A DNA stretch of 64,000 bases, from NCBI GenBank assembly GCA_016647705.1, contig CM028338.1, forward strand, positions 15,642,740-15,706,739, in the 5' to 3' direction. The stretch comes from Eucommia ulmoides. Taxonomy: Eukaryota > Streptophyta > Magnoliopsida > Garryales > Eucommiaceae. The notes below the pieces were generated by a model. That model ran no database searches, was not told where the DNA came from, and saw only the letters and a program-made list of their open reading frames with translations. Numbering within the stretch: the first letter of the stretch is position 1; each line of letters opens with the position of its first letter. The position numbers and the translations under genes were made by a program. Below are positions 10,448 through 21,992 of the stretch, in pieces.

Positions 10448-12580
10448 TGTTGATCCTAAGATTTTGATGAACAATTAAGTATTGATGTTTTGGTAGAACT
10501 AATGTTTGATCAAGTGTTTCAGCGATTTAAAGTTCCAGTAATGAAGATGTCAAATTGAATGGATGCTAAATGAAGATATCAAGATGATGATGAAGTATTA
10601 AGAGTTTGATGAAATTAGGGAAAACAACCCAGGTAAATATTAACTCTTAATATCTCATTTAGGAACACACATATGGCACAAAATGAATTTTATATTTTAT
10701 GTGTGTTTTTATTAAGTACGATCATTTGTTCCTATATGAATTGAAAAGAAATATTTTTGAATGACTAAAATGGAATATAACAATATTAGTGGAGCTTATT
10801 TCAAGATAAAAATAGATAAATGGGCTTAATCATAAAAGAAAGTGAGTTAAAAACGAGATCAAAGAAGAGACTCAGAAGGAGACAGTCGATTGAGGAGTCG
10901 ACCAGAGAAAGAAGCTAAAACATTCTGAATCAAAGAGTCGACCGACAGGTCGACCGGTAAAAATAACTGAACTTTTTGAATCTGTGAGTCAACCGAGCGG
11001 TCAACCATTAGAAGCTTGACAAACTCTCTGAATCCGTGAGTCGACCAGGCGGTCGACCTATGCTCGCTGCGGCGATGGTTTGACTGCAAGCTGAGTTGGG
11101 CAGTCGACCGAATGTGCTGTTTCAGGGTATAGTTTGATCCGAGTTTAAATCCAAAAGTAGCCATTTTTTATTAGAATTTGAGAAAGATTTAAAGGATATT
11201 ATCTATATTTAAGATATGGTTCATATACTAACTAAATCCTTTCAATATGGTTTATTAAATACTAATGTTTCTCAATTTGGTACTTGAAATAGATTTTATA
11301 CTTATTTATTTTGATTAAGAAAAACTTTGGGGGTTTAATTGAAAGATTCGAAAGATGTTCTTAAGTGAAATTGAACCTAAATGAATTCATTATGTTATAA
11401 GGGGTCTATAAGAGTTTTTTATTGTCATGACATTTGTAAACTAGCCGTTAGAGGGCTGATTACATATCCCTTTAAATAGACCAGCGAATTTTATTAGAAA
11501 AGTTAATCATTCCGAGAGATTTAATCATTTTATAACATTTTGAGAGAGCTTTTATAAGAGTTAGTATTCTTCGATATTGTGAGCTTTTCTAAGAGTGATT
11601 ATGTGAATCAATTGCGATCTATTATTGCTGATACCGGATTTGAAATTATACTGTTCTAATCATTAACTCTGTGGATTCCGGGTGAGATCTTTCCATATTG
11701 TTTATTGTTTATCATTTTATTTTGGAAATTGATCTTAGAAATTGTTTTTAATTTTTGAAGAAAATATTCTTTCAAACAATTTCTTGAATCTGATTACGTG
11801 CCCCAATTTGCTACCCATATTCTTGTTAAAATCAGATTTATGTACCTCACATATTTCTATCACTAGTTGGGATATTAATTGAGTTTTTATTTATATGGGT
11901 TGGTAGAAACTCCGAGTGAGATTTATTACTTATCAATTTGTGAATTGGTGAGTTGTGATGGATTAAATATCATTGGGGATATTTAATCAAGGGTAGCTGG
12001 GTTTCAGTCTCTTCCTGTAAAGAGATTGAGGTAGTGATTCTTCTTGGATAAGAATTATGTTTTTTGTTTTTTTTTTTTTTTGAGTGATTTTGTAACGGTT
12101 CAATCCTTACAAGGTAAAAAGATATTTGGAGTGTTTTGGTGAGGTTTTGATTCTTAAGCCTTAGTGTTAAAAAGAATTAGGTTATTCTTTAACCTGTAAA
12201 AAGTAGAGGTTCTTCCTTAGGTTGAGAAAAGAAAATTATAAAGGTTGATTCTGAGCCTGTAAAAGAATTGGTGTGCGAGTTTGGTTCCTACCTTTAAAAG
12301 GATCTTGGTTTTAGTGGGTGCGACCTCCGTGGAACTCGGGGAACTGGATTAGCCAAGAGTAACTTGGTGAACCAGAATAAATCTTTTGTGTGCTGCAATA
12401 TTTTTAGCTATTTTTGTTGTTTGGGTGTGCATTTAGATTTATTATAATTTCACTGTGGTATAAAGATAATAATTAATTTAGGTATAAAATTAATTATTTG
12501 ATTTATTCAATTATATTCTGATAATATTTTTTTATTACTCAATTCACCCCCCCCCTCTTGGATATTCTACTGGGCCAACT
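10448..12580 (+). repeat. 3' LTR of the family A element (2,133 bp)
   Basis: It begins TGTTGATCC and ends GGCCAACT, where the terminal CA has become CT. Its left edge abuts the purine tract, and its right edge is followed by the target copy GTACA. It contains the same SalI-type palindrome cluster (about 10880-11110) as the 5' LTR, plus an extra ATTGGGGATATTTAATC segment near 11971 that the 5' LTR lacks. Confidence 0.93.
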
Positions 12581-12585
12581 GTACA

Positions 12586-13336
12586 GATTTCGAAAAGAAA
12601 TGTAGTGTAATACGACTAAGACTATAAGATAGTATATATCACCCAACACCTCCCTCGAACTGCTAAGGTTGTGACCTTTATATAAGAAATAGAGAAAGAC
12701 CCATTAAGCAAGTGTTTCTTATTTCTCTAAGTATTGGTACAACAAGTATCATGGATCTTGGCCTCCTTTCTAATGAGATTGTAGGATGGTTGGCGGAGAT
12801 CGTGGGACTATTATGGAAACAACTCTTTCCTTGAAAAGAAATGTCCCTCTGACCGCCTTTAGAAGGGAGAGCATGATAACACTCATGCCCCAGGAGTATT
12901 GACCCGTATGGGATATGGAGAACCGGTCGGGCGTAGTGACCCAGAGCTAGTGTACTGAGGGGCCTATCCGACCGATCAGTTCGGGAGACCCTAGACTGGT
13001 GGCGTGTTTGAGGCCACATGGCACTCTGGTGTAGTCTGGTTGAATTCCTCTTTACCAGATGCCCCGATTTCCAGGGTATAATGATTTTATACATTGGGAA
13101 TATTTGGATGACGATTTAGTGTTCTATTGGTTTTTCATGGGTTGTGTCGTGTTAGCACTCTAGTGGTGGCATAACATCATAACTTTTCGTCTTTTAAGAG
13201 TATCAGGAATTAACTGTTGCAGGACTTGATTCGATGGTGATCGTTTTAGCTTCTCTGATGATGGCTGACGGGAAGTCGTGTTCAATCGGTTTAAATAGAG
13301 AAGTCTATAGACTTCACCGATATATTCTCTAGAGCA
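12586..13336 (+). other. LTR-like remnant of an old gypsy element
   Basis: Together with 4286-4441 this forms one sequence once the 4447-12580 element is removed. It resembles an LTR/leader (CACCTCCCTCGAACTGCT, then a TTTATATAAG TATA-like box at 12677-12686) and precedes an ORF start at 13385. The ORF on the minus strand at 12678-13094 shows no motif. Confidence 0.4.
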
Positions 13337-13384
13337 TTGCTTTTATTGTTGAACACTCAATACATCTACTTACTATATTTTGTA

Positions 13385-15250
13385 ATGGCAAGAGGTTTAG
13401 GATCTTCTTTTTACCCTTCTGGGAACGGGGGTAATGATGAGACTGGGCTTTCATCCAGAGTGCCTAGTGGTAATGATGATGTTGTGCCATCATCCAGCAC
13501 ATACTATGGTGATGCTAGCGGTGCCAGGACAACCAGTTTAGTGATAGCTCGAATGAAAGGAAAAAATCAATGGATCCCAATCGCCACCCTACTTTTGAGG
13601 CTAATGCTATTGCTGAGATTGCATTGAGGAACAAAGATGGGAAATGACCCATCTCGTGGTAAGTCACCTAAGGGACTTCCATTTTTTCATATGCATAAAG
13701 AGTTTTTTGTCCCGTTAACTGTGAATATGATTGCTCCTGACCCTTCAAGGAACGTAGTACAACGTCCATTTAGATATACTATTTTTTTTCAACAAAGCTC
13801 TTCATAGGAACAGGTAGGTCCTAGTGACGGGGTCTTAGGAGTGACCCTTGAGAGAAATAGGGCCCACCCAGTCCCTAGGGGGTAGAAAGATCTAAGTAAC
13901 TTGTGCCCTTACTCTTTTGTTATCTTGGGTTGCTTCCCCTTCTCAACTTCTTTCCTCTTTTGTAGGGCTTCTCGTTCGCCCAGCAGTTAGGGAGATGGAG
14001 GAAGCTGTGGTTACTCTTTTGCAAGGGCTTTCAAGAATCAAATGGAATTTTTCCTTCTAAGGCTACATCATTTGACCTCTTCTCATGGACCCTGCTGAGG
14101 CTATTGGTCATCCAATTTTTGATTTATGATTAGGACTCAAACCGTCTTTTTTGGACGTGTCGTCCGGGGAAAGAGGTTGGATTTCTTATGATTTTTATTT
14201 TCAGAAATTGCTTTCTATTTTGTCTTTCAGCAGTGATTGACAATTTTGTTGGGGCAGAACTATTAGATACTGAGCTAGAGGTCTTGTTAGATGCTAGGTT
14301 TGGCGTACTTCCTTCATCTCTTTTGGTAGATTTATCGGTGGCTTGCCGAAGAGTGGTGGCAGTAGTAGTCTCGTTTGTGGCTTTCTCAAGGTTGACTCTT
14401 AGCTCGGAACTCAACTTTATCAAGATAAGGCATAATCCTACCGTCTACACTATGATTCGCGATGAACTGGCAATAAATAGAGCATGGGGGTCCTTTCTGG
14501 AAGCGTTCGGGGGCAAAGAAAATATGGGCAAGCCTTTTGGAAAGAGGCCACTATCTTGTGATCCTGTGTTGCGATCCCCCAAGACAGAGAGGTCAATAAC
14601 TGGTGAGGACACTCTTATCTTCTCAGAGGATACGGGGAGGTAGGCTCAAGCTGTACTTCATGCGGGGAACGTTGAGGCTGCTGCCGTAGAGCTGGGTAGT
14701 GATCTGATGCTGACCTCGTTGCATTCGAACATAATGGTAAGAATACTTTACTCCTCCTTTTAATCTTATGATAGTTTGGGAATTTTCTGATGCCCTTCAG
14801 TGGTTTTCAGGTTGTGGTGCACTCCTTTACTCTACTTGAGGAGTAGAGGAGAGTCGTGTCCCGACTTAACGTTAAGGAGCAAGATAAAGATGAGGCATGG
14901 GTTAGTTTGGAGAAGCAAGAGAAAAATGTAGTGGAATTAGAATGCACAGCTTTTGAGGCTCTCTATGATACAGAGAAATAGAGACAAGAGGTTGCTATTG
15001 CTCAACAAATATCTGCTGAGGTCGTGGAAATGATCATGTCCCTAGAGTAACAGTTCCAACGGTCCCTTGAGCTCGAGTTGGAGACAAGATGTCGTGATGG
15101 ACGGGATGAACGGGGATGCTCCATTCTAAGTAGAGAGAGGAGAAAAGAAGGTTTTTCCCGTGGAAAACCCTCTGACCCAAGAGGCGCCTCTATTTTGTAA
15201 ATTTTGTATTTTCCTTCCTTTTGCACAAGAGGGGTATGCCCCCTCTCATG
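13385..15250 (+). pseudogene. degenerate retrotransposon ORF with coiled-coil tail
   Basis: An ATG at 13385 opens MARGLGSSFYPSGNGGNDET with a low-complexity Ser/Gly head. After frameshifts there are pieces around 14188-14643 (FVGAELLDTELEVLL and similar). A charged helical stretch follows at 14870-15110 (KDEAWVSLEKQEKNVVELEC, QQFQRSLELELETRC), typical of the coiled coil in the first ORF of plant gypsy elements that carry the 'transposase, gypsy type' domain. The middle domain itself is not clear enough to name. Stops occur throughout. Pieces of gypsy pol in the same orientation at 21300-21990 fit one large decayed element spanning this region. Confidence 0.45.
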
Positions 15251-16103
15251 CACTAGACTTTCTCAATAATGTTTTATTTTTGTTTCTTTCCTTGCTTGTC
15301 CACTATATTTTTTGCTTCTTTCCATTTCCCAGGTGGAGCCTTCAGCCGGGAAGATCTAGTGTAGAGCCCACCTAGTACCGATTTTGTCACCAGATTTTGC
15401 ATGTTTTCAACGAAAGAATGGTCTAAGTATATATCTGGACACAGTCTTCGTGAAATGTATATGCATGTAGGGTTTATAGGGATTTCCTAATCTTTTCATT
15501 TGTCAGCATTTAATGTCACGTGCTTGACTGTCATCATTAATGACAATCAACTCTTGGCATTTCATCTGTGATTCTTATTTGAGAAGCACTTGGTTGCCTC
15601 ACTTCTTTATCCTTTAATTAGTCCTCCGACTTCTCATATTTTTGTACAAAGAGCTATCTCATCAGCTCTGAAGTTTATCGTGGTGACAAGTTTCAAAAGA
15701 CGGAGGTCTGTGTTCAGTAGTTATTTAATAGCTTCGATGCTCCTGTTATCCAAAAATGTTTGCAGTTCTTTCCATCCTCTTGTATGGTAGTAGACCTAGT
15801 AACCTAAGGCATCTGGAGGCCTAAGAGTCATGGCCTACCAAGCCACAGCTAGAGGTGGTCCAGCGATCGAGTTCAATGATAGAGATGGAAAAGGGAGTCT
15901 GTCATTCTGTCGGCGTAATGTTTGGTTGTTCGTTTGTGGCTAAAATCGAATCTTTTTTCTCCATGGGGTGTAGAGCCTATAGGAGGTGTTCCTGTGGTAA
16001 TTGGCCTTCGAGGGATATGGCACCTCCATCTGCAGCGTCTGCGGCACTAGAGAATAGATAAGCTATTGTTGGTCCCTCCCAGAGAAAGTTGGCTCTTCGG
16101 TGG
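15251..16103. other. decayed element sequence without recognisable genes
   Basis: Short ORFs at 15590-15790 and 15855-16061 lack motifs. The stretch is probably internal sequence of the old gypsy element, since it continues after the solo LTR at 18418. Confidence 0.4.
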
Positions 16104-18417
16104 TATTAATCCCAAGATTTTGATGGACAATTAAGTGTTGACAATTTTGGTAAAACTAACGAGTTTATTGATTATTTCAGTTTAAAAGTTCCATTATTGA
16201 TTTTATCATGAAGTAATTTCTAAGGATGCTAAGGATGTAAAGAGATAAACAAAGAAGCGGACATTAAGAGATTAAAGACTCTGAAGAATCTAGTTGAAAA
16301 CAACTCAAGTCATTTTTTACTCTTAATGTATCCCGATTAGGATCACACACGACATATAAATGATTTATATTTATGTGTATTTTTATTTGGGTCCTAATTA
16401 GTTCACATATTTTCTCTAATGTGAAATTGAAAAAGAAAAATTGACCTAAGCAAAATTAGTGTTTAAAATTTATTAATAGTGTTAATTTACTTAACCGAGA
16501 AAAAAAAACGGTTAAAGGGTTCAAAACGTCGAAGATTAGAATTGAAATGAATTAAGGAAAAATGTTCCAACAATGATCCCGATCAACCGACCGTGAAGGA
16601 TCGGTCAACTGATGGGCGTAATCTGGGAATTGGAGAAGTCTCTAAATTGATTAGTCAAGCGGCCAAGAGAGATCAGTTAATCAATGGCTGATAAGTGAAC
16701 TCTCTGAATCGATCAGTCAATCGACCGTCAATGATCGATCAACCGACCCACGGGGATTGGTTAACCGACCAGCGTATGAAAATGGCTTGGGCTACATCCT
16801 AAAACGATTGGTCGACCGATGGTGGATTAGTCGGTCAACCGACTGGAAAGTTTCAGGATTTGAGGATTTCGAGGATTTGATCCAAAAGTAGTCATTACTA
16901 GCCTTTTTTGGCTAATCTTTTGGTGATATCTGGGGGATTTGAACATATTATAAATATATTACTTCTATTTAAATATCCCTATAGATATGGTACACTTATT
17001 TTAAGTGTTTCTCAAATTAGTATATTTAATATTTCCTATCTAGTTTAATTTAAGATTGAGAAATATTTGGGAGATTTAATTGAATATTTTAAAAGCTATA
17101 ATTAAGTGAATTGAACCCGAATCGAGTTATATTGATATGCGGGGTCTATATGAGCATTTAAATGTCATATCTTGTAGGAACTAGCCGTTAGAGGGCTTGT
17201 TTCAAATCTGTTAAAATAAACCTGCGTTTTTCACATATCTACACATCACTTCGATCAAGAACAATTAGTTCCTGAGATTTTTTAGAGTTATTATTCTGAT
17301 ATTATACCAAGAGATTACCATGAGATTATTCTGGTGTTGAAGTTCTTGAGTTAAAGCGCTAATTGATTTTGCATCATCAATCTAAGTGGTCTAGCGATAA
17401 AATTTGCATTATTTCGGTGTTTTTCTGGTTAGATTGTTCCAAGCTTTTATTCTTTATTGTGATTATATATTATTCTGCTTGCTTGAATTTTAGATCTTGT
17501 GAAATCGTTTTTTAAACTTTAAAGTGTATAAAAATTATTTTAAAACGATTTTTGTGGTAATCTGATTACGTGCTTAATTTTGTGCTACCCGCTTATTTTA
17601 TAATTAGATTTTAAATTCCTCACTTAATTCTATCACTAGTAATTATTAGGACATTAATTGAGTTTAAATAGATTTAAGGTAGAAGAAGCTCTGAGTGGGA
17701 AGAAACTTATCGATTTATTGTAATTGGTGAGTTTTCTGCAGATTAGATATCCTTAGGAATATCTAATCAGGGGTAACTGGGTTTCAATCTCTTCCGGTAA
17801 AAATATTGAGGTTTAATCTTTACCTAAGGTATAAATAGGTTATATTACTCTTTTCCGTGAAAAGAGATAGGTGTGATTCTTCCTGATTAGAACTAATTGA
17901 GTGTGATTTGTAACGGTTCCATCCTTACTGGTGAAAAGGATACTTGGAGTGATTTTGGTGAGGTTTGATTCTTAGCCTAAGTATAAAAGAATTAGGTTAA
18001 TCTTTAACCTGTTAAAAAAATATAAGTTCTTCTTTAGCCTATGAAAAAGAAATTGTAAAGGTTGATTTTGAGCCTGTAAAAGAATCATTGTGTAAAGGCT
18101 TGGTTCCTACCTGTTTAAAGGAATCTTGTTAGTGGTTTAGTGAGTGCGAATCTCCATAGGACTCGGAGGATTGGATTAGCTAAGAGTAACTTGGTGAACA
18201 AGGATATATTGAGGTGTTCTACATTGTTACTTTATTTATTTATTGTTGTTTGGGTGTGCACTTAAGGCTAATTATATTTATATGCTGCTATATAAAGACA
18301 ATAATTAATTTAGGATTAAATTAATTGTTTGAAAATTTAAGTGCTGAAAGATAATTATTTACTTTAATTTTTATAACTACCCAATTTACCCCCCCTGGGT
18401 AGATCACTGGGCCAACA
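16104..18417 (+). mobile_element. solo LTR, copia-type family A2
   Basis: It reads TATTAATCCCAAGATTTTGA at the start (family consensus TGTTGATCC.AAGATTTTGATG) and ends CACTGGGCCAACA. The length is 2,314 bp. It shares with the LTRs at 4447 and 30563 the order of lead-in, palindrome cluster (16575-16850, here with CGGTCAACCGA and GATCAACCGACC), the GAACTAGCCGTTAGAGGGCT block and the CCCCCCTGGGTAGATCACTG end. No internal region follows. The flanks GGTGG and GGCAG agree in only three of five bases, so the target duplication is not confirmed. Confidence 0.85.
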
Positions 18418-19213
18418 GGCAGCTTGTGCTTGGATTATTGTATGGCAAGTTCTAGGGATGAGCCTCTTCTAAATTGCGAGTCTTGGGTCAGGGAAACCTT
18501 ACTTTCACTCGATGCAGGTTAATGAATCTTGATCAGATAACATACTTTGATGATTTGGGAGATTTGACGTGCAACAATGTCGTCTCTTGCCGATAAATCC
18601 ATGATATCCAGTCATTTAGCATAAATCTCCATTTTTTTCTTCGTCATCTGAGGGGAAACCTTTGTTACTCGGGTGAGAAAAGGCATGGATCTTTATGGGA
18701 CTTGCTCCAACCCATCTTTTAGGGAAAGGATTTTCTCCTCAGAATTTGTCGATGCCAATGATATTCTTGCTCATTTCTTCTGTTGAAGTTTCTAACCATG
18801 TATTTCGTAGATTCTTCGAAATTATCTTCCTTCTTCCCTATATCCCATTGGGCATTTTCTTTGCTACCTCAGATGACTTGTGTAGAGATGTACTTGAGAG
18901 AACTTGTATAGAAATCTTACTCGTATGAATAAAATATCTCTATTTTTTTTATTTTTTTATTTTTTTTTTGCGTATCTGCTTGCTTTGTTTGTTGTATGTA
19001 TCTTGATAGCATATATATTTTTTAGCTGTTGTCACAAATAGTCGAATTTGAGTCACAAAATGTAGGAAACATTGCAAGATTGCAGGAGATAGTTGTAGAA
19101 GATAGTAGCCTAGCGTTGATGAGCTTTATTGAGATAAATTATCCAGTGGTGTACCTAAGTTTAAAAGGCATGAAATCCGCTCCTCGTCGGCCCCCTGATA
19201 GGGTAAACACAGG
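18418..19213. other. old gypsy element sequence between two solo LTRs
   Basis: No family signature is visible. Short ORFs (18695-18928, 19029-19259) are unrecognised. A T-rich low-complexity run lies at 18940-18970. Confidence 0.35.
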
Positions 19214-20822
19214 TGATAGGTGTGATTTACCTATCTATTTCCAAACTGAATTAAGTTAGTTTTCGAGCGTTTATATAGAATTTTATTACGTTTTAATTAG
19301 TTTTATTACTTTTTATATAAATCAGGTGTGTGGAGCAAAAAGATAGAAAACTAGAGCAAAATCGATGAGATTGAACCAAAAATGGTCAAAGAACGGTGGA
19401 AAAACAAGCACGGAGGCAAAACTGTGAAACAAGACCACCGCCGCGGCATCCAGACCTCCACCGCTGTGGTAAAAATGCTCAAAAGACATAAATGCTACTG
19501 ACAGTCCCCCGCCTAAGCGGTGAACCAGCAGAATGTTTTTCGAATCCATCGTTGTTTTCACCGCCGCGGCGACCTACCTACCGCTGTGGCGTTGAATCCC
19601 ACGGCCGTGGCGGTCACCCTCTACACAGCCTAGATATTTTTATTAGATATTTTGAGATATTTTGTCTATAAATACCCACTTCTCTCCCCTCCTCTTGACC
19701 CCCAGCCATTTGGGCACCTTAGGCCATATTTAGGCTTAGGTTTAGGAGTTTTAGAGGTGGAGCTCACATCCCGAAGTGGAGAAGATGGCGAAGCGATCGT
19801 TGAGCGTTCTTAGCGCTTAATCTTCGGATGAGGCTAAGTTCTTTGGTTATTTTCCTTATTTCTTTAACTTAGGAATATGTGAGCATGTTTAGCTTGATTT
19901 CAATGTTTATATGGTTATGACCACGAGTTAAATGTGGATTGTATAGGGATTAACAATAAATTTATGAATATGTGTTTGGATGATTTCGGTGTTGCGTTTA
20001 TGTTTGTTCTTCATAGTTTGATTGTGTTTATCGTATTGTTTATTTATCATGCTTAGTTAAATAAATAGAGAATACGGGGTTTGACAAATCCCGAAATTCG
20101 AATTAGGGTAAACAAACGCCATGATTCTATAACCCGGTCGGGGTTTGGATTATGGACAATTGATAACGTTGGGGCAAGACTCACACAACCTAAGATCGTT
20201 AAGACGTTGAGAGAGACTTCTTCGTTGACATGAAGTTATGTTATATCCCTCGTCTTACACTCGGGAAAAGTGGCGAGAGAGTTTTAGAACGGAAATTGTC
20301 GATAAGGTAAATACAACTCACAATCCAATGACCCATCGGGAGTTGGATTGTGTGCAATCAATGACGCTGGGCGAGACTCACGTGACCTAGGGTCGTTAAG
20401 ACGTTGAGGGGGACTTCTTCATTGACTCGAAGTTATGTATTCCACTATCTTACACTCGGGAGAAGTGGCGATGGAGTTTACGTACCGAGATTGTCAAATA
20501 GGTCGAACACCGTAAATGTGAGTAAATCGAGATCGAACAAGTATTTGTAAACACGTTAATCCCTAGGCGATTCTTGCCCCTAAAACATATTAGTATATTA
20601 GTATAGTTAATTTAGGTTATATTAGTATTAGTTTAATTAATTAATTACATTTGTTTTCAGCCTAAATGAAGTTAGGTCATGACAAACGCGATACTCGATA
20701 GTAACGACACCAATCCCTATGGAGATGATAACCCGATCTTTCACGATCACACTATACTAAAACTTTGACCTCGTACACTTGCGAGTAGTCATATACGCGA
20801 GGGTGTGAATCCTCCACGTACA
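19214..20822 (+). mobile_element. solo LTR, gypsy-type family B2, TSD ACAGG
   Basis: It starts TGATAGGTGTGATTTACC and ends CTCCACGTACA. The exact 5-bp repeat ACAGG flanks it at 19209-19213 and 20823-20827, which fixes both ends and shows that it is a solo LTR. Near the 5' end lies a cluster of inverted motifs with CCGCGG cores (19437-19620), followed by a TATA-like box. The segment 20100-20500 contains two imperfect copies of the block ending in 'acactcgggagaagtggcga', a local duplication. Confidence 0.93.
19667..19675 (+). promoter_or_regulatory. TATA box of the family B2 LTR
   Basis: TATAAATAC is followed by a C/T-rich stretch at the expected mid-LTR position. Other copies keep the pyrimidine tract but not always the TATA. 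Confidence 0.5.
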
Positions 20823-20827
20823 ACAGG

Positions 20828-21290
20828 TTATCGGGTTGGTGTATAGAGGGCTTTTTGTCCATGTGCTAACTTATTTTATATTCAAGTACCATCTAGAAAT
20901 AATCCAATAGACCATAATAAAAGCTCACAAATGTCATGATAAATCCTAAATTACCAAAGCGATTAAGGATTTGGACATGGAATCACTTCAATGTATCGCC
21001 TAATGCTAAATTACCCATCCAAGAATGACATCAATGAGGTACAAGGAAGTCAAAAGTTTGCTCGGGAATGCTTCATGGCCGAGATGCAATTTCCTGAATT
21101 ATAGCCCCCCAAATAGCAATCAAAGGACGGCGAGGTCGACGAGGACTTCTTGACCGGGGATATGATGGAGTATCGTTGGAAAGAAAAGACCCCCAAATAG
21201 AACAACCGTGCTAACCACAACCTCATCTTGATGAAAAACCAAAACATGTACAAATACATATGACCAATTCAAATCGAACTATCTAGAACG
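20828..21290 (+). other. gypsy pol remnant, RNase-poor linker before the RT
   Basis: Fragments such as VQKFARECFMAEMQ and DEDFLTGDMMEYRW are readable, in line with the region between protease and reverse transcriptase of Tat-type gypsy elements. No catalytic motif is visible. Confidence 0.4.
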
Positions 21291-21990
21291 GGAGACCCTT
21301 CACGAGAGGAGAAAATGGAGCAATTAGTCGAACTACTAAGAGCCAACCACGATGTATTTGCCTAGTCTCATGCGGATTTACCCGGGATACACCCGAGTAT
21401 TTTTATTTATTAGTTGTACACTTATCTAGCATACACACAAGTTCGATAAAAGTGACAGAAGTTTGGACCGAAAAGACAAGTTGTGATTGAAGAGCAGATC
21501 AAGAAACTACTAGACATGAACACGATCGAAGAGATCAACTTTCCCATATGGCTAGTGAATGTAGTCCTAGTTAAGAAGAAGATGAGGAACTGGCACACGT
21601 GCATAGACTTCACCAACCTCAACAAGGCTTGACCAAACGGCTTCTTCTCGCTCTCGAAGATCGACGTAATCGTGGAAACTACTGTCGGATACGAGTAACT
21701 TAGCATACCTTCTTAGGATACAACTATATCAGTATGTACCCAACCGTTAAGGGAAAAACAACATTCATCAATGACAAAGGCCCCTATTGCTACAAGGTTA
21801 TGTTGTTTGGGCTAAAAAATGTCAGAGCGACATACGAAAGAATGAACAAAATGTTTGTTGACCTATTCGAAACAAACCATAGAGATTTAACATCAATGAC
21901 ATATTGGTCAATAGTGAAGTGGTCGACAACTACCTAGTCGATCTACATGAGTACTTCGATGTACTCAGGTTGCACATGATGAAGTACCCG
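21291..21990 (+). pseudogene. Ty3/gypsy reverse transcriptase fragment
   Basis: Across frames the typical Tat-like RT order is readable: LVELLRANHDVFA, SHADLPGIHPS, VIEEQIKKLLDMNTIEEINF, WLVNVVLVKKKMRNWHTCID, FTNLNKA, SLSKIDVIVETTVG, TFINDKGPYCYKVMLFGLKN and MNKMFVDLFETNHR. The last piece is LVDLHEYFDVLRLHMMKYP, where the enzyme is cut. The YxDD catalytic box is worn to a non-matching sequence around INDILVNSE. The enzyme copied element RNA to DNA. Stops and frameshifts leave it inactive. It ends exactly at the start of the Ogre-like LTR at 21993, so that LTR broke it. Confidence 0.88.
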
Positions 21991-21992
21991 AG

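Larger units (their letters stand above)
4447..12580 (+). mobile_element. complete non-autonomous LTR retrotransposon (family A), TSD GTACA
   Basis: The two LTRs start TGTTGATC and end GGCCAACA (5') or GGCCAACT (3'). They are flanked by the exact 5-bp duplication GTACA at 4442-4446 and 12581-12585. The primer site TGGCATCAGAGC follows the 5' LTR, and a purine tract AAAAAGGGGGAGA precedes the 3' LTR. This is the arrangement of Ty1/copia elements primed by tRNA-Met. The internal region (6545-10447, 3.9 kb) holds a gag-like coiled-coil ORF and a second ORF of the putative plant transposon protein type. No protease, integrase, reverse transcriptase or RNase H is visible, so movement must have depended on enzymes from another element. 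The LTRs differ by scattered substitutions and small indels, so the insertion is not recent. Confidence 0.93.

Noticed and set aside
13337..13627. ORF as an independent small gene
   Set aside because: It has a low-complexity Ser/Gly start followed by decayed frames and a coiled coil in the same direction; it fits the first ORF of an old gypsy element better.
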